Assembly (NCBI GenBank): GCA_003999685.1 | Contig: CP021224.1 | Location: forward strand, 2,356,001-2,420,000 | Length of the DNA: 64,000 bases | Source: Taiwanofungus camphoratus | Taxonomy: Eukaryota; Basidiomycota; Agaricomycetes; Polyporales; Taiwanofungaceae | Direction: 5' to 3' | Part shown: one piece after another, positions 55,713-64,000 of the stretch | Position numbering within the stretch: position 1 is the first letter of the stretch | How the letters are laid out: each line of letters opens with the position of its first letter | The notes under the pieces: generated by a model | The model's input: the letters and a program-made list of their open reading frames with translations, nothing else | What the model was told of the DNA's origin: nothing | Databases searched by the model: none | Translations under genes and position numbers: made by a program

Positions 55713-58399
55713 TCCAATTTATTTGATCGCAAAGTCAGTAGTTTCCGCTGCTTCAGCCATCTTCCTCTTGACTAATTAATTACCTTTGAGCAGAAGCCGA
55801 TGTTGTGAGTTTTTTGGAGTCGTGCGGTGGCGTGATGGGCTGTGGTGCGGCGGGGGCCGCGTGCATGATACAACATCTTATTCATTGTTATTACTTACGC
55901 TCTGTTCGATGCTCTATTTGGCCGTCAATAGAATACCGTGGACATACCCATCACCCGCTGATAAGCATCTGTGTTAAAGGGAAAGAACTTGTTAGGTTGT
56001 GCTTCATCCTGGGACTAGTCCTCAAATGATCATTCCTCTAATCGCGCAAGACGCCCCAACGACAGGTTACATGAGTCTACACGTACGAAATCAGACTGTA
56101 GACCATATAACTTCCACCCTGCATTCCCACCTCGTACTTCGTGCCACGGCATGTTCTCCTCACTTTCAATCCCTCTCCTCCAGTGCGCGTCCGAACCCAT
56201 TGAAGAGTGTCATCCTCGTGCTGAGACCGCCAGTGCCGCCAGATTGATGAGCACAGCCGTAGTTTTGAAGACAGATGAATGACCGGGTCGGCGATCAGAT
56301 TAAGTGAATCATGTCTCACAGCTTGGCGCAGGCTGGTGAGAATCGAAAGAGTCGTCATCCGGCTGATTATGACTGCGAACACAGCGGGCGAAAATCTGTT
56401 TACGCATAGAATGTGCCAATAAGGTAGACTTCGTCCCCTTTGATCGGCTGTTCGTGAAGAAATTGTGGGCTGTGAGCCCAACCTGATCTGACTAGATGGC
56501 ACCGGCAGCTCACCTAGCTAGATGGGTTCTGCTTTCATGACAGACGCACGGTCCTGGACTGTGAATTGCAATTTTGGAAACTTCGCCAGTTCGAGACTCT
56601 TGCTTTCCTTCAATAGGTAAGTTCTTCACCTGATTAGACATGAGGGGGGACAGACGTACCGATTCCTGCTCTAAAATCAACAAAGTGCTGGAGCTGAAAA
56701 TTCCCCCAAGGATAGGGATCAAAGCGTCCACACGACTGCTGGCCCCATCTCGGTGTACCGGACACGACAGTTGCTCGTACGTATCCACCGCTTAATATCA
56801 CAATGGTCCAAGTCTCCAGCTCCGATCGGGATCCACCATCTTGCTGCCCGATATGTTCTTCGAGCCAGAGTTTTCATGGTCCTAACAGCTAATTGGGAGG
56901 TGGACTCGCGGGTCGAGTTGGAATATAACCCTGACCGGATTGGATACGATTAGAGGTAACCTCTCTCCGAGAGCGATCGTGTCCACGGAACTAAACAGCA
57001 TTCAGGGCCTCATTAGTCTTCTCAATACAAGAGCGACTGGTAGTACTCGGAGACAACTCCGTAAAGGATCGTTGTCGGCCACATGCTGACTGATCGGGGT
57101 GTTGATGAAACAGCTATCCTTGGTCGCAGCGAAGATGTGAATGTAGCACAGATAGCGCAGAACGGGGCTGCTGGCTCTCGTCAGTACATCTCTAGACTAA
57201 AGTAGACATATGCTTACCCAATTTCTGATCATGAACCTCAGCTCACTGGGAAATCTCCTGGTTGAAAACACCTTCCTTGAGATCTGCACTGGCCTTGATA
57301 TCGACAATACGAGCTTGTGAAATGATGTGTACTGCTCGAGCAGCGAAGTACATGGCGGTCAACTCTGCCAAGCGGACTCAGAGGACCTTGAAGAAGCTCC
57401 GTGCATATCTGTTCTTCAGTTTCCCATCCCGGGTTAACCGCCTCCTATGCATCAATGAGTACAGATAGAGGGGTGCATAGTTCTTTACTTTGTCTCAGGA
57501 GACATGGGTGATTGTTTCTGTGCTGGAGCAGGAGATATGAAGGGTTCGCCGGATGAGATTGGAACATGTGCATATTTCACGAGGAAGAGCGCAGATGCCG
57601 TACCTATCAAACATCAGCTACCACTTGACACTGAATCTAAACGTTGAAAGGCCAGCGAAGCCTATAAATTTTGACCCTAGCCAACCCTTGTCGAGGATCT
57701 CGGTAGCACAAGTTGAAGAGTCGGTGAGGGGCAGGGGTGCAAGCCATAAAGAACTAATGTGCTTGTACTGTAAAGTTCTCAAGCTTGCCCTCGTCAAAGT
57801 GGAAGCTGATAGCTGTTGTATAGCGGTGTCGCATGACTACAGTGACGGTAAGTCGTTGGGAAAATGGGTTTCAGGTGTCGATCGAGGTTAAACAGACCAT
57901 CTGCCACTCAAAAAGAGTCGGAGAATTAGTCAGACCAGGAGATGTGTCTCGTGCTTCAGTTAAGCTGACGAAGGGCGTAACTGGTAGTGATCGATGTTTG
58001 AGATGGGTGCGAGAAGAGGGATTCAAGAACAAGAATAACGCATAACCCTAAAACCTGACAGAGGGTGTAGACTGGGACATGCGAAAAGTGGGTACGCATG
58101 CATTCACACACGACCGAGTCTTGGATATGAAGGCAGATGATGCCATAAGAAACCCAGAGGTGAGATGAGATTTTTCTAGTCGCAGATGCTGCCCTGTAGA
58201 GGGAAAGTCCGTCTATGAGATAAGCAGTGAACAAGACTTTATCGACGTTCCGTGGGTGCATGGACGGAGACAAGCACGAGTCTTGGTCCTATGTTAAGCA
58301 CAACTGCTGGAATACTGGGCAAATCATGGCATATCAGAGTGGCCACCAGTATGGTGCTGGAAACAAAAGTAAGATCAAAGCTAGTCCGTGGAAGATACG
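55713..58399. other. Long region with possible gene relics
   Basis: No gene can be supported in these 2.7 kb. Some plus-strand pieces have coding character: RGVDETAILGRSEDVNVAQI near 57100, LEICTGLDIDNTSL near 57280 and DEIGTCAYFTRKSADAVPIK near 57550-57610. They are in the same direction and broken by stops, so they may be exons or scraps of one decayed or unrecognised gene. A minus frame at 56510-56788 (VDALIPILGGIFSSSTLLIL) is hydrophobic. None is matched to a family. Confidence 0.35.
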
Positions 58400-59601
58400 C
58401 TACTTACGTTCTTGCTCGTAGCGAATGATACCTCGCGAATGCGAGAATGGGAAGCGGAGTGGGATCTCCGAGCGTAACCAGGTGAGCTGATCCGGAGTTA
58501 TGTTGTGATACTCGAAGACTAATTTTTGAAGGTTGGCAAAGCGAGATCCCGCTAGAATCTCGTCAATGCTGCCACAGCAGAAATGATCCAGTTTCGAGTC
58601 ATCGATGCTGGAGGGCACATAGAAAGATATTTGGGACAAACGGGTCGATGTAACTTGCAAGAGGATCTTCGACGCCCAATGCCTTCCATCGCTGAAGCGG
58701 AGTTGGATTGAATGAAGACTTGGGTTGTGGACAAGACTCAGATTATTCACTCGCAGTAAACAGTTAGATCTGATTGTTCTTCAAAGGACGTGTGTATGAT
58801 AGACTTACAGATCTCGTCATATGCCGGCCCATCACTGTCGTTCTTATCTCGACTCAGGGCAAGATCGAAGAGCGATGTTCCAGCTGCTTTCAGAAGTTGA
58901 CTCACTTGAGTCATGTCATCAGATCTGACCCTATGAAGATGGATCGTCTCCATACTCGCGGTCGACGTTGCCGTTAGGAGCCAATCCACGATATCGCTTG
59001 ACAATCGTATATCGTTTAGATATATTTTCTTCAGCTTGGGATAGAACCGAGATCGGATGAAAGTATGAGGATGGAGCCCGACGCTAGCCCAGCTTACTTT
59101 CCAACATGTGAGAGCGGAAATATTGGGCAGCGCACAAATGAGGCGGCCAAAGTCTGTCAGAGTGGAGAACATGGTGTGCGACATGCGCAGCTTTGTGATG
59201 GAGGTAAATTCCGAAATAGCCATACTGGACACTGGGGGAACAGATGGAAATATCAAACAGGGGTCATCATGCGCAGCAATGATGTTCAGGCAGTCCAGTC
59301 CTGGCAGCTTCCTTGCAAGCATGAACGGAAATGAGATCAAAATGTGAGAACGTGATTGGGCAGGAGACACTGTGAGGGCCCTAACTCGTTCGCCCTCAAG
59401 AGGTTCTGCAATGACCTGCCTGGAGAAAAGCCCAAGTTCTGATAGATCACGTATGAGAATGTGATGAGCTCCATAGAGATGGTAGCGACTCGTGTTCAGC
59501 CAGGCACGGCAAGTCAGAGCACAAGCAAGTAAGGCTCGACGATCTTGCCACAAGAAATCGATGACGTGTTCACAAAGCTCGATCGGTAAAGTAGGTGTCA
59601 T
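58400..59601 (-). CDS. F-box protein with leucine-rich C-terminal region
   Basis: The N-terminal F-box reads MTPTLPIELCEHVIDFLWQD...LLACALTCRAWLNTSRYHLY, the typical Agaricomycete form that binds Skp1 in an SCF ubiquitin ligase. The rest is irregular and Leu-rich (SITKLRMSHTMFSTLTDFGR; YPKLKKIYLNDIRLSSDIVD), as in substrate-binding solenoids. One intron joins AYDEI to LNNLSLVHNPSLHSIQLRFS, giving about 380 residues. I chose the Met at 59601, directly before the F-box, over the one at 59700 because F-box proteins of this group begin there. Such genes are numerous in mushrooms; the target is unknown. No disruption seen. Confidence 0.85.
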
Positions 59602-62216
59602 GGGTAATTGCGTATATCGAGCTAATTGGAGATGGCGTTGTCGCAGATACGCTCGAGGAACGTAGGAGAGATGGACGGAGCCCAGCTTAGAGGAGGCCAA
59701 GGGGTACTAAAGTAGGTTCATAAGGACACATGGTCGAAACGAGTCGAAAGGTCGCAAGCAGGGGCTTGAAGAAGGAAGACTCAAAAGTCGAAAGTAAAAG
59801 ATGTTGGAGATAGATACGCCTCATCCGCCGATTTAAGAAGCAAACGGGCAGAAACATGAATCCTTGAAACTGAGTGCTGTTGCAGTGCCACTTCAAGAAA
59901 AATCACAATCTTGATAGCATTCCACACGGTGGTTCGCATCTTCTCTTCATGAAACATACATGGGAAATCCGAAGAGGGGGTGTCAAGTGACGTACGCCTC
60001 GCCACATAGTACCACAAATGCAAGTTCGCAGGGAAAGACGATGAGCATTAGCTACCATGTAGGGATTAGTGCAAGAGAACACTTCACCATGTTGAGTCAT
60101 GCTTTGGGTATAATCAAGCAGATCTAAGTATACCCGTGAGTTTGCCACGCCTGTGAAAAAAAAAAGTCCTTGATGGTTCCAATTTGGGAATAGCATTTGG
60201 TCTATTAGGAAGAGATGTACAACTTAGAACAAGATGAGGAGTTGTTTTAGCCTAGAAATCGAGAGGACAGAGGGGTGCGTCGCGAGAGAAGTACGTGATT
60301 GAATAGAGTAACAATCACACAGGTTTAAGATACCACTGACGACGCTGCGAGTGCAAAGATGCCCCAATAGTTGCTAAGGAGAAAATGAGAGAGCTGCAGT
60401 GACCGTGAGAAATAGATACTGATGAAATGTTGTATCGTGTCTGAAGCGAACCACCTCATCATGGTACATTTGCAGAAAAACAAGGGTAGATCTATGGAGC
60501 ATGTGAAAGCGTCCGATGCAGCCGTAACATTGATCAGCTTCGGTCATGCAAGGGCGTTTATGATCCGAGTCGCTCCACCCTCCAAAAGTACAGTTGAAGT
60601 CAGAAATAATCCAATCCCGGGAGGTTTCTGGCATGCAAGAAGCTGCTGGTAAGTGGGCCTGGATGGACGCGCCCTTGTGCGGAGGGCCATGTCATATCCG
60701 GCAACGTCTGTCATTGTGACCACTGGATATGGAGACTCGACCCAGAAGGAAGCTGAGATTCAGATTGAGAGCAGAAATGTGAAGAGCGAGCGATTCATGA
60801 TCTTACGAGTACGTGCATTCGACGCATCATTTCGCACAATCGCCGAAGACTTTCCATTCGATCCTTTGAGCAGGTATCGCGTCTTCAGACAAGCTGAGTA
60901 CCACTTTGTCCAGATGCGTATATCCTTTCCGCAACGCATGAAGACCTTATACAAAGAGTGTTCTCCAGGATTGTCGATCCTTGATTGGTCCGCGTCCGGT
61001 ATGGAGGAGAGGGACTTGATGTCGAGAAAGTAGTCCGTAAACGTACGCGGGAGGTGAATTCAACAAGCTGAAGCTGAGGCTATACTGTGATAAAATCGAC
61101 TTATGCTTATGAGATCGTTTCCAGCAAGTTTCTAGCCAGCTCCCCAGGAAAATAACGTGTTTGGGCTGGGCTACCGGATATGGAAATGTTACTTCCAAAT
61201 TAGCTGGATGATACTCGGTACACAAAGCACTCAGCAAGTTCATCAAAGAGAGCGGCGCAACGACAAAGAATGAGGGGAGAAAAGGAGAGGAAAGAGAGAG
61301 GGAGAAGCAACAGGCAGATGAGGGGGAACCAATACAGCAGGAAGACGAAGAAGCAGAATGCGAGACCGATAACGAGGAGGACGACGAGGAAGGATCGCGC
61401 GGAGAGGTTACGGTGCTCGCTGCACGGCAAAACACCGTCCCCCCACATTCCAAAACATGAAAGACAACAGTAGCATGCACCAAGGGAACAAATACAGCTT
61501 GCGCTCTTGGAAGAAGATCGAATCATTTCTTTTCTCATTTTCTCATTTTCCTACACACTTCCCGGTCACAATCTCTCCCTCTTACACATGCAGATACGTG
61601 GATTCAGAACACATATGGGACAACAAACGGGGGCTAACACTCCCAACACAAGAAATGGTAAAGAACAGAATAAATCTCCCTAATTGTATCTACTATATCA
61701 ACCCCCAATTTCCATCCATCTGCAATAGAATAGACCAGTGGCGCATTTTAATGCCTGCTATTTGTACTTGCCGGAAAACGCGTCTTACACGGCAGACATG
61801 GCCCAATCGGTGAGGGTAAAAGAGCCGTAAAATATTGATTGAAATATGGTCAGTATGTCAAAGAATTCGTGAGAATGGATTTGTGAGCCTTTCTACACAA
61901 TGACCATATTTAAATAAGTATGTTAAGACTATGTCCAATTGCGTGTTAGTACCAGCTTACTTATAAATGCTGATTTCATCATCATCATCAGGGGCTGGAT
62001 GAATGCTTTCTAATTGTCGCGCGTCTGATGATGCAAGTCACATTTTAAACTTGCAGCGTCCTCGAATCCTCTTACTGTTTATGAGCTCTGTCCTTCCATC
62101 TGCAATTTATTAGTGGGGCTTACTGTAGCGTTCGCGATTTCGCTCAATTGTCTGAGTCACCCTCTGTAGTGCCAGAGTTTTTGAAGCGGGATTGTTCCCC
62201 TGCTCCAGGTCCAACT
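59602..62216. other. Long region with unassigned frames and a purine tract
   Basis: No gene is recognised here. The plus frame 60653-61033 (126 codons; SFRTIAEDFPFDPLSRYRVF) has protein-like composition and follows a GTAAGT donor. A plus acidic frame, about 61208-61460, reads YSVHKALSKFIKESGATTKN and then a Glu/Asp-rich tail. These two could be exons of one gene, but the link is not shown. A purine-rich tract (about 61265-61390) causes long membrane-like frames on the other strand that are artefacts. A short CATCATCATCATCA run lies near 61978. The last part holds the RIB3 promoter. Confidence 0.35.
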
Positions 62217-63134
62217 ATGGTTCAAGTAGCCGACGAAGATCCGCTACTGAAAACACCTTTGAATACTTCTAGGCCGCTGGAAGTCCGCGATGCTCCTGCG
62301 CGCACATCATTTGCGTTCGATACGATGGAAGATGCTCTGAGCGCTTTCGAGAAGGGGGAATTTCTGCTGGTCATGGATGACGAGCGCAGAGAGAACGAAG
62401 GCGACCTGATAATCGCAGCGAGTGAAGTCTCAACCGAGAAGATGGCTTGGCTGATAAAACATACGAGGTGTGCCCACTTTTGAGTACTTTACTGTCAGGG
62501 CACTGGCGGGATTCTGTGCAGCACAATTGACGAAATACTAGCGGTTACATCTGCATTGCTCTCCCAGGAGAGCGTCTGGACGAACTAGAGATACCTATGA
62601 TGGTCGCCGAGAACCAGGACCCACACAGGACCGCATACACCGTGACCGTTGACTATAGGCATGGTATGTCTGCCTCTTTCACTGCTCCAGGTTATTGTGT
62701 ATTTCATTGGCTCATAATCCTACAATCCAATTCTACTGCCAGGTACTACGACCGGCATCTCTGCACATGATCGTGCACTCACTGCCCGAGCTCTGGCCCT
62801 GTCTTCCGCGTCCCCGAGCTCCTTCTCTCGCCCAGGACACATGGTCCCCCTCCGCGCGCGCCCCGGCGGCGTCCTAACGAGGCGCGGGCATACTGAGTCC
62901 GCGCTCGACCTATGTGCGCTCACGGGCCTTCCCCGTGCGGGCGTGCTATGCGAGCTCGTCGAGGACGATGAGGTCGGTAGCATGATGCGGCGGGACGGGT
63001 GTAGACGGTTTGCGGACCGATGGGGTCTGAAGATGATCAGCGTGGAGATGCTTGCGCAGTGGAGGAGACAGCTGGAGTTGACCAATGGTAACGGCAGTGC
63101 GAGAGATGATCAAGAGGGGAGTCTGCAGCCATGA
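62217..63134 (+). CDS. RIB3: 3,4-dihydroxy-2-butanone 4-phosphate synthase
   Basis: RIB3 turns ribulose 5-phosphate into the four-carbon donor for riboflavin. Three exons join. The first has [20 protein letters not shown] and [15 protein letters not shown] (metal- and substrate-binding Asp-Glu region), ending KHT. The second has [20 protein letters not shown] and [16 protein letters not shown]. The third has [37 protein letters not shown] and [14 protein letters not shown]. These are the [14 protein letters not shown](H/Y)DR and RxGHTExxxDL motifs of the family. The protein is about 260 residues with a C-terminal tail after [13 protein letters not shown] chose the Met at 62217 because the open frame upstream has no ATG. 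Confidence 0.95.
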
Positions 63135-64000
63135 ATCGCGCCCCATGGGACCAAAGCAATGGGTAGAGGAAGTAATATTTGATTTTTATTTCCCAAGCAA
63201 GTATTTGTATCACCTTCATTATTTGTATCTTGAATGTCTCACTACTCAAAAAACAATACCTTTACACGACTAGTCGATGGGTGAACTGCAAGACCTACAG
63301 CTGTGCTTAGATGGTGGCGTTGGTCAGCACCGCACCTGAATTGGCTAACACTGCCTTGACCGCTGAAAGATGCGCGGTGTAGGACTTTCCAGAACTTCCT
63401 TCCCCTTGGTGTCCAGGAAATTCTGTGAAGTATGCTTTGATGTCACAGATTCGAGAGATGCGCCCGTGCTATCCAAGTTGTCTGAATCAAGACACCAAGT
63501 TTCCGGGCATCACCGTTCCTTCTGCTGCAGCATTGAGCACAGCGCTGAGAGCATGCTTCTTCCAGATGCGAGGGGTTCGACATCAGACCTGTCAACCTCA
63601 GGCTGTACACACCGCTCGACAGCGAAGCTGCCATCTCGCAGGATTTCACTGCGAGGTCAAGTTCACCGCGGGGGTGATGATCACAAGACAGGCAGTGCTG
63701 GTCATCGCCCGAGACCACCTTCGACAGGGAGCGGCGCCGGTGAATAACGGTTCACGTGGCTGAGAGACTGCAACAAAGACTGCAACAAATGCGGTGCAAG
63801 CTGTGTCGACATCAGCACTGCTCGCGGTTTCTTCTGTTGACGTGCGAGTTGACAGCCGTAGTGGATGGCACTAAGACAATAGCTGCTAAGCAACACAGGG
63901 TACAAGAGTCCCGGATGTTTGATGTGCTGGTCACCCAGATGGCCATGGGCTACCACAATACTTATATCCACTGCACCCAGACACAAGGGCCTACTTATGG
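63135..64000. other. Right edge: RIB3 3' region and possible minus-strand gene end
   Basis: On the minus strand a frame near 63430-63310 reads FTEFPGHQGEGSSGKSYTAH, then LSAVKAVLANSGAVLTNATI before a stop at about 63310. It looks like a real C-terminus of a gene that would extend to the right, with a possible upstream exon around 63510-63560 (ALSAVLNAAAEGTVMPGNLV). I do not recognise the protein, and splice sites are not settled. Confidence 0.35.

Noticed and set aside
60947-61538. Minus-strand frames with membrane-like Leu/Ser/Phe runs
   Set aside because: They arise from the purine-rich tract on the plus strand and have no typical start or family.
62148-62216. Upstream extension of RIB3
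   Set aside because: The frame is open but has no ATG; the first Met at 62217 fits the family's variable N-terminus.

Overview
The window looks like nuclear DNA of a filamentous basidiomycete, most likely an Agaricomycete. Nearly every gene is cut by several short introns of about 50-60 nt with GT(A/G)AGT-like donors. The conserved genes are standard fungal housekeeping genes. They are mixed with small families of a kind I associate with mushroom-forming fungi: a Leu-rich F-box protein, a duplicated 148-residue protein, and a gene ending in a short helical domain. No species can be named from sequence alone.

Layout. 1-262: 5' part of a short-chain dehydrogenase (minus). 849-3264: exocyst subunit Sec6 (plus), facing glutamine-dependent NAD+ synthetase (minus, 3387-6632). 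7093-14781: complete acetyl-CoA carboxylase (minus). 16612-18288: mitochondrial ornithine acetyltransferase ArgJ (minus). 19968-21335: single-pass membrane protein with a Lys-rich C-terminus (minus). 21707-22761: unrecognised multi-exon gene (minus). 24336-30643: two divergent genes for an identical 148-aa protein lie in a near-perfect inverted repeat. The repeat brackets the mitochondrial ribosomal GTPase mS29/DAP3 (26022-27967), a hAT-type MITE and a decayed LINE tail. 31913-34396: kinesin-14. 34533-36658: AP endonuclease Apn2 (minus). 38427-38973: Bud20-like zinc finger. 39405-39854: third, diverged member of the 148-aa family (minus). 40833-43329: TMEM16/Ist2-like membrane protein. 44610-47693: 1027-aa disordered protein. 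48976-52275: Orc1. 54533-55712: mitochondrial phosphate carrier. 58400-59601: F-box protein (minus). 62217-63134: riboflavin enzyme Rib3.

Most of the genes are unrelated in function and look like an ordinary housekeeping neighbourhood. ACC, NAD synthetase, ArgJ, Rib3 and the phosphate carrier serve primary metabolism. Sec6, kinesin-14, Orc1 and Apn2 serve secretion, spindle, replication and repair. The accessory part is 22-31 kb and 36-40 kb, where repeats, transposon remnants and the 148-aa family cluster. The strongest unusual signal is that inverted gene pair. Its two coding regions differ only at synonymous sites, and the differences crowd into the last codons. This suggests gene conversion between functional copies and a possible inversion of the mS29 segment. 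Exon limits were read by eye from splice consensus and protein continuity. Gaps of 1-3 kb between genes mostly hold nothing I can recognise.
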